A stretch of DNA of 64,000 bases from Aureobasidium sp. EXF-3400 (lineage: Eukaryota > Ascomycota > Dothideomycetes > Dothideales > Saccotheciaceae): NCBI GenBank assembly GCA_024195585.1, contig SWBL01000044.1, forward strand, positions 124,001 to 188,000, given 5' to 3'. Below, piece by piece: positions 10,901 through 21,039 of this stretch. Position 1 is the first letter of the stretch. Every line of letters begins with the position of its first letter. The translations under genes were made by a program, and so were the position numbers. The notes beneath the pieces are model-generated. The model made no database searches, had not been told where the DNA came from, and was given only the letters and a program-made list of their open reading frames with translations.

Positions 10901-11574
10901 CTCGAGTGTGCCAGCGGTGAGCCTTGTACCCAATCCTTGCAGCAGCAGCATTGCCCGCAGGCGCAAGATGCGCAGGGAACGTCGCATCGCCTCGAGTTGG
11001 GGCTACCGTTCGGAGCAACGTAGACAATGCTCAAGACGGCCATAGCAGAATTTGGGCTTTCAGCTGCGAATCTGGCTTTGCCGCATGATCCTACGTGGCA
11101 CCCTCTGTCCCTCGCCCACCTGTTGACGCAAGCTTTTGGGTACAAAGGGGTCTAGAGGGGATCCCGACTTGTGGTAACCCTCACCGTACTCTGGTCCCTT
11201 CAGCCCTACGCTTTTGTGTGGGAGGAACCGCTGGTTGGTGCTAATAATGGCGGAGTTGGCGACTTGGCTCGGTGTCACTGTCGACCCGCCTGCATGGCTC
11301 CTTCTGTTCCATTTGCGGAGCGCCATGGAATGCCGCTGCAGCTTTCACATGGCACTTGCGCTAAACAGTCCAGGGTGCTCATCCTCTTGAGCTGTATCCA
11401 GGCAGAGAGCTGTAACCACAACAGGCCTACTATATCAGAGCCACTTCCCTCAAGGCTGAAGCATGCAGATCCTCAAATCCAACCCGAGTATACAAAGGCT
11501 ATCCTTCCGACTCTCAATATTCCATCCTCCTTTCCATTACACTCCAACCAATCCATACTCTATACACAGACAAC
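7972..11574. other. 3.6-kb gene-poor region
   Basis: No open frame here shows a domain, biased composition or convincing splicing. The longest (10500-11045 plus, 181 codons) looks random. A small two-exon secreted-peptide-like reading from 9194 was considered and set aside. The last ~120 bases carry the CA/CT-rich leader of the bZIP gene. A lncRNA or long regulatory region is possible but not shown. Confidence 0.5.
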
Positions 11575-12525
11575 ATGAACAGACGCTCGGGCTATTCATG
11601 CTCATGCTCCCCACCTTCCTCACACAAGCACCATGCCTCGTCACATCCTACCAGCAGTGCTTTCAGCGCCAGCGCGAACCCGGACGAGGATTGGACCAAG
11701 ATTACAGATCTCGCTGAGCGGAGGAGAATTCAAAACCGTATTGCCCAAAGAAACTACAGTACGCATACCACAGTCTGTGTGTTTGTACCAAGCAGCACTA
11801 ACAAGATACAAAGGAAAGAAGCTGAAGAAGCGTCTCGAGGATCTGGAACGTCGTGCGGCTTCCAGCTCAGCTTCGCCGTCGCCCGAAGTCAAATACGTCG
11901 ATCTAGATTTGACCAACCTGCCTGCTTTCAAGGGCTCTTCACACATCACTCACATCCAAGAAAGCAACGATGTCGGCGGCCGTGGCTACACATCCAATGG
12001 TTACGAATATCCCTTTTCGCAGGCACCGGACGATAAGAGAATGTTCTCATACCAACACACTCGCCAGCTCTCCACATCTCCTCCACCATTCAGCTACCAA
12101 GCTTACCCGTCTATCGAGCAAGGTCAATTTGCTCCTTCAATGTCGGGTTACATGACATATCCTATTCCCGTCTCTTCTTCATGCATGGTACCTCCCTCCA
12201 CGATGACATACTCAACAAGTATGCCGGCTATCATCAAGCCAGAGGTCTATGAAGAGGATGATATGAACCCCTTCAGCTTGAGTTATGCTTCCATGGCTGG
12301 TGTGGATGTGGCCAGCCAATTCGCTTATCAGACACCCGCTGTTCACGTAAGTATTTCTCTTACCATCTCTCTGGCGCTTATACTGACATCTTTAGCCAGA
12401 CTCCCGCATTGTCAGACAGCTTCGAACCTTCCATAACCAGCTCACCACCCTATGATTACATGGCTTTTCCACGAACACCCCTCTCACTTCCTCTGACACC
12501 GCCCCTCCGTGGGGGTCCCAGATGA
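11575..12525 (+). CDS. bZIP transcription factor (short, AP-1-like basic region)
   Basis: Three exons: 11575-11758, 11814-12346 and 12400-12525. The introns are 55 nt (branch CACTAAC) and 53 nt (GTAAGT donor, CTGAC branch). 280 residues. The basic region near residues 45-62 reads WTKITDLAERRRIQNRIAQR and continues NYRKKLKKRLEDLERRA. It is of the NxxAQxxYR type with a very short zipper, a form common in Pezizomycotina factors. The first intron splits the Arg codon of the DNA-contacting signature. The rest is Ser/Pro/Tyr-rich, with a SDSFEPSITSSPPYDYMAF tail. An alternative acceptor four bases upstream (12395) gives a short, unlikely C-terminus; I chose the acceptor that keeps the coding-like composition. 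Nuclear; targets unknown. Confidence 0.85.
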
Positions 12526-13227
12526 AAGCATCTATACCGATTATGATATAATGAACCAAGAACAGGATTAAGACGGCATGACGGTCGGGAGTTTACGGAT
12601 ATCTTGCGATGGCGCAAAACATTGAGGGTTACAAGGGCAATACCACACTGTCGTTCGCTAGGGCCGGAGTTTGAGGAGTTGGACAAACGGATTTTGCGGC
12701 GCAATCTTGCGAAACAAGCTCACCTCGTTCTAGTTAATATTCATGAGAAAGAACCCAAGCGACTAGCTACCGATCTCAAATGTACAATTCCAAGTTGCAA
12801 ATAATAGACTTCTCGCAACGGACATACCAAATCGAGCGTTGCCAGCTCGTGAGGCTGCAGTTTTCCCCACTTTGCACTTGGTCCTTAACCTTCATCCCGA
12901 CTAGCGGGAGCATGCGTGGGATGCGTGACCGGTTCGGTGTCACCAGAAAAGGACACCGAACTTCAGGGAGCTACTCAAGTAGGTACGTACATACAGAGCT
13001 CAGCAGACAACAAAACACAAAGGTTAAAGTTGCAAGCCACGAGGGGGGGTTTCAGCCGATATTCTGGCGTTGAAAGCGCGACCAACCACAGCTCGCGCAC
13101 CCACGCCAGAACATCGACTTCCCACAAACGAACACCAAGCTATAAATACGGCAATGAACAAAGAAAAGGACCAAGTCTTGTTCGGAGGCAGTCGGTTGGT
13201 GATGTTGCATGCCTCTGAGTCTGCGGG
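12526..13227. other. Intergenic between bZIP and CIA30-family genes
   Basis: About 700 bases with no supported gene. A G-run (GAGGGGGGGTTTC) sits near 13042-13050. Confidence 0.5.
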
Positions 13228-14217
13228 ATGCTGAAAAGTCTACGCCTTACAGGTCCTGGAAAGCCGCAGACTGGACTGCAAGCGACGATCGTGTACGCGG
13301 TGGGAAATCACAAGTAGGATGACTAGCCGCATGTGCGTTTTTGAGTTTTCAGACATGCTAAAACTGTGGTGCGCAGTCTTTCCTCGAATGTCACAGCAGC
13401 ACAGGGCGATTCCATGGCAATCTCGACATCAAAACACTAGGTGGCGCGGGATTTGCAAGCCAGCGGACCACGGGCGAGGACAGAGGCTGGGATTTGTCTG
13501 ATTATGCAGGAATCGTGCTCGACATTGCAGAAGCCGACGGCAAGTTTCCTATTTCCCCGAATCATGCCACTAGTGTTCTGGTGCAGGACATCAGGCTCAT
13601 ACCTAGAAACTCGCAGACAAAAGATACACCTTCATCCTCAAGGATGAGCTGCTTCCCCGCAATCCAGACAATGGACGTGAACAAGCCACTATTTCGTGGG
13701 AGTACGACTTCAAGCCTTGTTTCGGGGAGAGAAGTCTTGAGAAAGGCGGCCTTGTATTCGTTCCATGGTCTGGTCTAAAGCCAACCTATCGTGGTAAAGA
13801 AAAGGAACATGCGGATCCTATCAATCTCAAGACAATCAAGAGGATGAGTATCATGATGCGAAGGTAAGCCCCGTGCAGCTTCCCCCAATTCTGAATTATC
13901 GTTCATATTGCGTTCCAGCTTCTTCGGCGATCAGGAGGGACCATTCTCCCTAACCTTGCGTTCTATCTCTGCAGTTGCGAGCTCACCGGTCGAACCCGGC
14001 AGACTCGAACGAGGTGACGCAGCATCTGCAACAAACAGCACTAGTCGATGGAGCCGGTATACCCAATCGTTTACTGTGAGTCGATTCGAACAGCACGAGT
14101 CTATTGAGTGGTGGCTAATTCTCGCAGCTTGCATTATCGTCGTGGCGCATCTGCGGACTCGCTTTGGTCGCGACTGCCCTATACTACATACATCGCAACA
14201 CTTCGCCAGCAGCCTGA
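13228..14217 (+). CDS. CIA30-family protein (complex I intermediate-associated protein 30 domain)
   Basis: Five exons rebuilt by splice sites and family continuity: 13228-13314, 13377-13543, 13624-13863, 13919-14075 and 14128-14217; introns 52-80 nt, all phases closing. 246 residues. Recognisable CIA30 landmarks in order: ADWTASDDRVRGGKSQ, GRFHGNLDIKTLGGAGFASQ, WDLSDYAGIVLDI, YTFILKDELLPRNPDNGREQ, FVPWSGLKPTYRGK, then KTIKRMSIMMRSFFGDQEG. In Neurospora the founding CIA30 is a chaperone for assembly of mitochondrial complex I; many fungal relatives are uncharacterised. The last exon encodes a hydrophobic segment (ICGLALVATALYYI) with a short polar end, a possible tail anchor. No mitochondrial presequence is obvious. 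The donor of intron 2 (GTTTCC) is unusual. An upstream exon is possible, because the start lies only about ten residues before the domain. Confidence 0.8.
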
Positions 14218-15656
14218 TTTTAAATCCGATGGTCTCGGACACGAAGCACCGAAGGGTCGCACTGAGTGGTAAATGGTCCTGATCTCAAATCAAAGTCGCA
14301 CAGCTAGGTGCGCGTGGTCTACTCGTACAGGACCACCTTGATTCTGTAGAAACAATCGAGTGTAGTGCAAGATGTAGAGCTATATCCATTCTACCAAGCT
14401 CGCGGGTTGAACACAAGCGAAGGCGCACGTGGGGTGTATAACAACCTCTTGGAATACTGCCGTCTTGGGATCGTGCATAACCGTCTCTGAATTACTCAAC
14501 AAGACTGGATTCGCTAGGCATGCGTGGCCGTGTCGTTCCACCTAAACGATATGCTGCGACTTCGTAACTCGGCGTCGCCGAGAGTGGATCAACAAGGCAC
14601 ACCGGTTGCCTTTGCGATTTTTGTCAAGATTGCTCTACTCGGTCGTGATGATAAGAAGCATGAGCGAACGTGAAACCGACCAGACGTGGCACAACTCCTT
14701 TAGCATAAGATCTCTTTCGGCAACCAATCGCCTCGGGTCCCGAGAGTGAGCGGAGCGGCGGTCGGCACCCGTGAAGGACCGGCTCGCATCCACCGGCGTC
14801 CAAAGGCCCGATCAGATAGGCGAGAGCCGCGAGTCAATTGCAAAGCAAATCTGCCAATTGTTGTTAAGAGAGCAAAAGTCACACGAATCGTGAGTCGCTA
14901 CGAAGAACCTCTTTTTGTTTAAGATTAAGGGGTGGCGCAAAGCAGATTCTCTCTGGCCTTGCGCAAATTTGCAAGATGCGTAGAACGATTGTGTTTCTTC
15001 GTCGCATAGAGCAGATACCTCTACAGTCGATTCTACAATAATCCTAGAGCCGTGCAGATGGCCACGGATGTAAGGGCTTCCCTGATTTATAATCTGGATA
15101 CGAAAGTACTGCGAGAGGCATCTGACCCCTCAGCGAAGATCAAAGGTTATTGTACAGTATGCTCGTTCCGCCAACGACGTTTGAGAAGTGCTTGTCAAAA
15201 GCAGATGCGCTCGGGTACCTCGGCAGCTTCTATCAGATGAGGCGTTCTGGGCATCCGCCTGCCGGACGCCAAACAAGCGAGAAGCTTTGCACAAAAGCAC
15301 ATCTCTTCGACGAGGAACCAATCAGACTGTCCAGAGGACCATTGACAGCTGCACAATTCGATCATACCAAGGAATCGGAACCTCGGTTCTCCGAATCGAC
15401 GCCTCGCATGGAATAACGAAGTCTATTACCAGGCAAAGCGTTTGCCATGTTGTCATCGCAACACTTGAGAGCCCTTTTTTCTCTTCATATTAAAGACGAT
15501 CCCCCTTCTGTGCTACCTTCGAAGCGCTAGAATCTCTCGAACACTCATCACGACTCATACGCTGGTATCTGGACCCTAGCTTTTGCTACTTGGATTCCTG
15601 ATCTACCCCAGATAAACAAACTCCACATCTGATCTCTCACATCACACACAACCGGC
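14218..15656. other. Intergenic before the MFS transporter gene
   Basis: 1.4 kb. Short frames only. The last ~100 bases are pyrimidine- and CA-rich and look like the leader of the MFS gene. A small palindrome CTCGGGTCCCGAG lies at about 14731-14743. Confidence 0.5.
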
Positions 15657-17536
15657 ATGGAGAAGTCAAAGGATGTCGAGGCTGGCAAGGGGCCTTCATC
15701 GATTCCTCACTGGCGTTTGGTATTCGACCAAGGTCTTGTCACTGATGAGGTCATGAACTGGCACTACCCAGGCTCCGGAACTGATGAGGATCCGTACGTG
15801 GTTAACTGGATCACAAATGATCCCCGCAACCCCATGCTGTTCTCCAAATTCAAGAAATGGGGTCTCACAGCCCTCGTGGCCATCGCGACACTGGCAGTTG
15901 CCTTTGTCTCTTCCGCATACTCTGGTGGTATCAGACAAATTCTGGTCGAATTCGGTGCTTCTAAGGAAGTGGGCATTCTTGGTGTCTCTCTCTTCGTCCT
16001 TGGTTTCGCCATTGGCCCCCTCCTCTGGGCGCCACTTTCTGAGATTTTCGGTCGTCAAGTGCTCTTCGTCACTACTTACGGTGGCCTGACCGCTTTCAAC
16101 GCTGGAGCTGCTGGTTCCAACTCTATGGCCACTCTCATCATTCTTCGATTCTTCGCTGGTGCCATTGGATCATCTCCTCTCACCAACGCTGGAGGTGTGA
16201 TTGCTGACATGTTCTCCGCCAACGAGAGAGGTCTGGCTATGACTCTGTTTGCTGCAGCACCCTTCATGGGACCTGTTCTCGGACCTATCGTTGGAGGCTT
16301 CGTCGGCGAGACGATTGGTTGGAGATGGGTTGAGGGCGTCATGGCAATCTTGTAAGTATTTTCCTTACTCACTGTGGATCGTTCATTGACTAACTGCTTC
16401 CCTCCAGTACTGGTGTGCTCTGGATTGTCGGCTCGCTTCTTATTCCCGAGACTTACCCACCCGTGCTTCTCCGCAAGCGTGCCGCAAAGATGTCTAAGAT
16501 GACTGGCAAGGTCTACCGCAGCAAGGGCGATGTTGACCAAGGTCCCACCACCTTTGCCAAGGTTTTCAAGACCTCTCTTTTGCGTCCCTGGATTCTGCTT
16601 TTCCGCGAGCCCATCGTGTTGCTTTTGTCCATCTACATGGCTATCATTTACGGAACTCTGTACATGCTTTTTGCAGCATTCCCCATTGTTTATCAACAAG
16701 GCAGAGGTTGGAGTCAAGGAATCGGCGGTCTCGCTTTCTTGGGAGTCGCCGTAGGCATGCTTATGGCTGTCGGATACTCAATCTGGGATAACAAGCGTTA
16801 CGTCAAGATCTCTGGAGAACACCAAGGCTTCGCTCCTCCTGAGGCCCGCCTTCCTCCTTGCATTCTGGGTGGTATCTGCTTGCCCATTGGTCTCTTCTGG
16901 TTCGCTTGGACCAACTCGCCCTCAATTCACTGGATGGCTTCGATTGCTGCCGGTGTACCATTTGGCTTCGGCATGGTCCTGGTCTTCCTTGCTATTATGA
17001 ATTTCTTGATCGACTCTTACACTATCTTTGCCGCATCTGTACTTGCAGCAAACTCCGTCCTGCGTTCGCTCTTTGGTGCTGCTTTCCCTCTCTTCACCGG
17101 ACAGATGTACGACAACCTCGGAATCCACTGGGCTTCTACTATTCCGGCTTTCCTCGCTCTGGTCTGTGTTCCTATGCCATTCCTTTTCTACAAGTTCGGA
17201 CCTCAAATTCGCGAACGTTGCAAGTACGCTAAGCAGTCTATGGACTTCATGCGCAACATGCAGAAACAGATGGCAGAAGGCGAGAGTAAAGAGGACGAGC
17301 AAAACGAGGAACAGGAGGCCTTTGATTACTCTTACGAGAGCGAGTCGCACGGCGACGCCGAGACTCCCAAGTTTGAGGAGATCAAGACTGGAAACGACAG
17401 CCAAGGACTCGGTGGTGCCAGACTTTCTCGCACCTCTACATATGAGCACTCGCCTTATGACATCGATCGCGTCAACACACGGGAGTCGTTCACAAAGCCT
17501 AGATCCCGAGCCTCGAGTCTCCGTCGCGGCGCTTGA
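15657..17536 (+). CDS. Major facilitator superfamily drug:H+ antiporter (DHA1-type)
   Basis: Two exons, 15657-16351 and 16408-17536, with a 56-nt intron (GTAAGT, CTAAC branch). 607 residues. A polar N-terminus of ~75 residues is followed by 12 predicted membrane segments. Landmarks: the APLSEIFGRQ loop between TM2 and TM3; GPVLGPIVGGFVGETIGWRW, the antiporter motif around TM5 with a following W-R-W; a central basic loop; and PEARLPPCILGG before TM9, typical of fungal DHA1 multidrug and polyamine transporters. The C-terminus is a long charged tail with Ser/Arg-rich end, probably cytosolic and regulatory. The substrate cannot be told from sequence. Located in the plasma membrane by family. No biosynthetic genes surround it. 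Confidence 0.92.
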
Positions 17537-17743
17537 TCAGGCCTCATACGTTTGAGGTCACTCTAGCCACTTCATCTTTTCGAAAATAAACGAGAATCTT
17601 TTTGCCATTAGCGCGGCGTTCTGGGATACCAAAAGTTGGATGTCTCTCAGAGCATCATATGGTTTAGAAATAGGATTCACGATGATACCACCTTAGAATT
17701 TTTTAGTACTTAATACATTGTTCACACTTCATCACTGCTCCTG
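17537..17743. other. 3' flank of the MFS gene
   Basis: AT-rich 3' untranslated and intergenic sequence running up to the foldback element. No gene seen. Confidence 0.5.
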
Positions 17744-17772
17744 CCTCCCCGTGTGCAAAGCTTTGTCACATA
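17744..17772 (+). repeat. Left terminal inverted repeat
   Basis: 29 nt, matches the reverse complement of 18101-18129 with a single mismatch (T versus A at the 20th base). Confidence 0.85.
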
Positions 17773-18100
17773 GACAGTTATAAAAAGGCACAATACTTCC
17801 GAGAATCGAAGCGCTTCCACTGAGAGTCGTAATACTGTCGACTCTCTATGGGATCACCTACCTTCTAGAAGTTATTGTGCCTTTTCGTAGCATCTCATCT
17901 TCGTAAGAGAAGGATAGGGAGTAGGGTATAAGTCTGTATCTCCTATCCCTCTCCTACGACCGTCTACCGAGTAAACGCTATATAAAGGCATAATAACTTC
18001 TAGTTTAGAGATGTATTCAAGGAAAGCTAAGCATTTGTCGCTTTTCTATGGATCTTGTTGTATCTCTCGAAAGTATTGTGCATTTTCGTAGCTGTCTAAT

Positions 18101-18129
18101 TATGTGACATAGCTTTGCACACGGGGAGG
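18101..18129 (-). repeat. Right terminal inverted repeat
   Basis: 29 nt, inverted partner of 17744-17772 with one mismatch. Confidence 0.85.
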
Positions 18130-19037
18130 TGGTGTCTAGACCAATAATCATCTAACATGGAGGGTAGCCATCACGCTTTCAGCTCGCAGGTTATTTATCA
18201 AGAGACTTATTTTGCCATCATGATGATCTCAACAAAGCTAGTATGTGAGCAGGATAGAGCAGAGACTGTTTAACAAAGTGTATCCAGGCGATGTACTTGA
18301 TTGCTTTTGACCGATAGAATATCACGTTTTGCCATGCGCCTACTGACCGGTAGTCGACGGAATAAAATTCTAAAAAGTCTTGTGTTGGTGAGAAAAGATA
18401 TGCTTCAAGCGGTCCGGCAGTCGGTACGAATTTCTCAACTGAAAAGTGTTAATAAAACAAGATGCCTACAAGAATAGGTCATGACTCGTCAATGTGGACC
18501 GGAGGCATCGGCATCAGATTGGTGATAGCGTTTCGGGATTAGACTTCTGACAATCGGACAGATGCCGCGCTAACAGCTCCGGTGTAACAAGATATCTCTC
18601 AACACTTTTGAGCAGAGAACGATGGGTTCGTCTGTGGAGGTGGAGAAGTGGCTGTCAAAGTGATGGACGACGGACAATGTTTGAAGCAATGAACTTGGAG
18701 TGGTCAAAACAGCGTGGGTGAGAAGCTGGAGAAGAGTGTCAAGCCATCAATGTTCTTCGGCGCAAAGAAGCAGTTGAAGAAGCAAAGCCAAACACGGGCA
18801 GAGCCAAAACGCGCCAACGCGACCCTGAATGACGTTGCCAGGGATGATTTTTGCATGACGATAAGTCAACAAAAAAATATTGCCCCAAAGGGAGAAGTTT
18901 CGGAGCAAGATGATGTGACTCGTAAATTGGCCGTCAGGGTTTCGTCGCAGATTTGATACGAATAAAGCCCCTGCCTCTTCCCCATTGTTACTTTTCTAGC
19001 TAGAGTGGAGATATTGAGAAAGAGAAGACACACAATC
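18130..19037. other. Intergenic between the foldback element and the F-box gene
   Basis: No supported gene. An 80-codon Lys-rich frame (18714-18956) starts from a GTG and has no recognisable feature. Confidence 0.5.
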
Positions 19038-20438
19038 ATGGCCCTAACACTTCCGCTGGAGCTGCAACAGCAGATCTTCTCGTACCTGGATCCTTGGTCG
19101 TTCTACACATCGCGCAATGTCTGTCGGTACTGGAAGTATGCATCCAGAGACGCCGTCACGCTCGCCAACCAACTAGGACAATTGCCCATCGAGCCGACGA
19201 CGTGGGCAAAGAAGGCAGACTCGAAACGAAGAGAGTCGGTATACGATGAGGCGGCAAGAGCGTTGATGCTGGGTATGCGCGTCAAGGCTTCAGCACCAGC
19301 CGACGACAGCCTTTCAGCAAGACTCGACAAGACCAAGCTTGCTCTCTCTCAGGACGGCAAGCGAGCAGTATCGCTCCATGAGCGCACAATCACACACTAC
19401 GACATGACCACACCCGAGCCCACCATCATCTCTACACGTCCCATCAACGACCTCCGCACAGCAAACGGTGGAGGCCCGTGGTTCAAGTGCTCACCGACAT
19501 CCATGTATGAGCTGGCTCTCTCTTCCGACGGACGCATGCTGGCCATCGCCCTGGAGCGTACTGTTCAGATGTACGACCTGGATACACCTGCCGACTCATG
19601 GCCTGTCGCCTCATACATCACCTCGGCCACTGGCCACTACATTGCTGCTCTCGACTTCGAACACAACGACAGCTTGCTACGAGTCCAGCTGAGCAACAAA
19701 GGCGTCGTCGTCTACCTTGGCTCGCCTCAGGAAGGCAAGCCTGGCCTAGAGCACTGGCAAGACAAGGGTGGTTTGAAGCACGCCTTCCTCGATGCCAGCA
19801 AGCTCTCCTTGCCGCCATCAGAACCTGTCGACGGCACTCCCGCCGTCTCACAACGCTTGGCTGGCCTTCAGCTCTTGCGTCCCTTTGCAAACGGCTGGCT
19901 TGTCGCTGCTCAGAAGCATGCGACGAATGTCCAATCCGGCTCATACTGCCTGGCCTATGTTCCTTTCAGCAAAATTCACGGTCATGTTCTTACTGCTGAG
20001 CGTGCTGTTACCATCCTCGAAGATCTCCCTGTCCATCTTTCCGAACACATCCAGCACTTGTGGCACGACCTGCCTGCTGCTCACATCAACCACCCCCACT
20101 TTGTTTTATCGCCCAACAACTCTCTATTAGCCATGTCTGAGAACAACTCGTCCTCTACTCCTACAACTCCTTCATCGAACCGCGTCTTCCTCTACCGCCT
20201 GCCATCAGCCGAGAAGCTCATGGAGACACTCAAGCCACAACACCCTCTTCTGCAGAAGCTCGAGGCTGAGCAGGAGTTCAAGTACCAAATCAAGCGCCTT
20301 CCTACCAGTCTTGGTTCGATATCTGGCAAGATCCTCGATTTCACTTTCAAGTGCGTCGACGATGGTGCCAACTCTCCCCTTACAGTCACTGCTGTCACTG
20401 ATACTGGTGCCATGACTTGGACGTTGCTGGACAACTGA
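19038..20438 (+). CDS. F-box protein with WD40-like C-terminal region
   Basis: Single exon, 466 residues, starting at ACAATCATGG. The frame runs 33 bases further upstream only from a GTG. An N-terminal F-box (residues ~3-40: LPLELQQQIFSYLDPWSFYT, then a VCRYWKYASRD segment) should bind Skp1 in an SCF ubiquitin ligase. The remainder shows beta-propeller-like strands such as YELALSSDGRMLAIALERTVQMYDL and HFVLSPNNSLLAMSENN, suggesting degenerate WD40-type blades for substrate binding. The family of such F-box/propeller proteins in filamentous fungi is mostly uncharacterised. No introns. The substrate is unknown. Confidence 0.82.
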   Translation: MALTLPLELQQQIFSYLDPWSFYTSRNVCRYWKYASRDAVTLANQLGQLPIEPTTWAKKADSKRRESVYDEAARALMLGMRVKASAPADDSLSARLDKTKLALSQDGKRAVSLHERTITHYDMTTPEPTIISTRPINDLRTANGGGPWFKCSPTSMYELALSSDGRMLAIALERTVQMYDLDTPADSWPVASYITSATGHYIAALDFEHNDSLLRVQLSNKGVVVYLGSPQEGKPGLEHWQDKGGLKHAFLDASKLSLPPSEPVDGTPAVSQRLAGLQLLRPFANGWLVAAQKHATNVQSGSYCLAYVPFSKIHGHVLTAERAVTILEDLPVHLSEHIQHLWHDLPAAHINHPHFVLSPNNSLLAMSENNSSSTPTTPSSNRVFLYRLPSAEKLMETLKPQHPLLQKLEAEQEFKYQIKRLPTSLGSISGKILDFTFKCVDDGANSPLTVTAVTDTGAMTWTLLDN

Positions 20439-21039
20439 ACATGTCACGAACCCGACACATCTTTTCATTCTTCTTCCACGTCGCTTTCCTCATCTTCTTA
20501 CCCACTCGACTCATTCACGAAACGTTAGACCATTAGACCATTTCCGTACATTTTCATAGCATTAGACGCATTATAGACACAACCATAGACGGCATAGACG
20601 GAGTTTGTAGATACCCAATACACTGTATACATACAGATCTTTTTTCAGAAATCTCTATTACAAATAATCATACCAGGTCGGCCTTCTTTCCAAGTCTACT
20701 TGACACTGCGTTACTCGTCTCTTATTACAAGGCAATAAGAGGTGTATCCATATACAACACGAAGGTAGAGTATCTTCACAGAAACAAGTTTGCGCCGTGG
20801 ACACCTTAAGATAATCCCTCTCGGATTCTATTCTATCTTGCGAAGTATTGTGCATTCCTGTAGTAAATACACTGGTCTTTCGCATACGAAGAAACCCCAT
20901 TACTTCAAGACTCCAGCATTCTATCATCAAAAACAGTATGTAGATCAATTACAACAAGAAGACTATCGCTGACCTGATATCCCTAAATCGCAACAAACGC
21001 TAAACGACACAATGTGCAAGCTCTATCGCTGCTGCACCT
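20439..21039. other. Convergent intergenic region
   Basis: 600 bases holding the 3' UTRs of the F-box gene and of the minus-strand PHD gene. A 14-nt match to the end region of the foldback element (AAGTATTGTGCATT) lies at 20843-20856. Confidence 0.6.

Larger units (their letters stand above)
17744..18129. mobile_element. MITE-like foldback element with terminal inverted repeats
   Basis: 386 bp bounded by 29-nt terminal inverted repeats, 17744-17772 and 18101-18129, starting CCTCCCCGTGTGCAAAGCT and differing at one base. The similarity continues imperfectly inward for about 60 bases, after a 3-nt indel. Inside are further inverted copies: a block ending in GTGCCTTTT at 17867-17885 is nearly the reverse complement of 17984-18001, and of the subterminal segments. 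The element therefore looks like two hairpin units around a central palindromic segment (about 17910-17955). It has no coding capacity. No convincing target-site duplication is visible beyond a possible TG on both sides. A non-autonomous DNA transposon is the simplest reading; the superfamily is not determined. Confidence 0.75.

Noticed and set aside
10500..11045. 181-codon plus-strand frame in the gene-poor region
   Set aside because: Low-quality composition with overlapping frames on both strands and no recognisable motif.
13980..14020. Minus-strand GGTTCGACC sequence resembling a T-arm
   Set aside because: The stem pairs over only four bases and it lies within the CIA30 coding exon.
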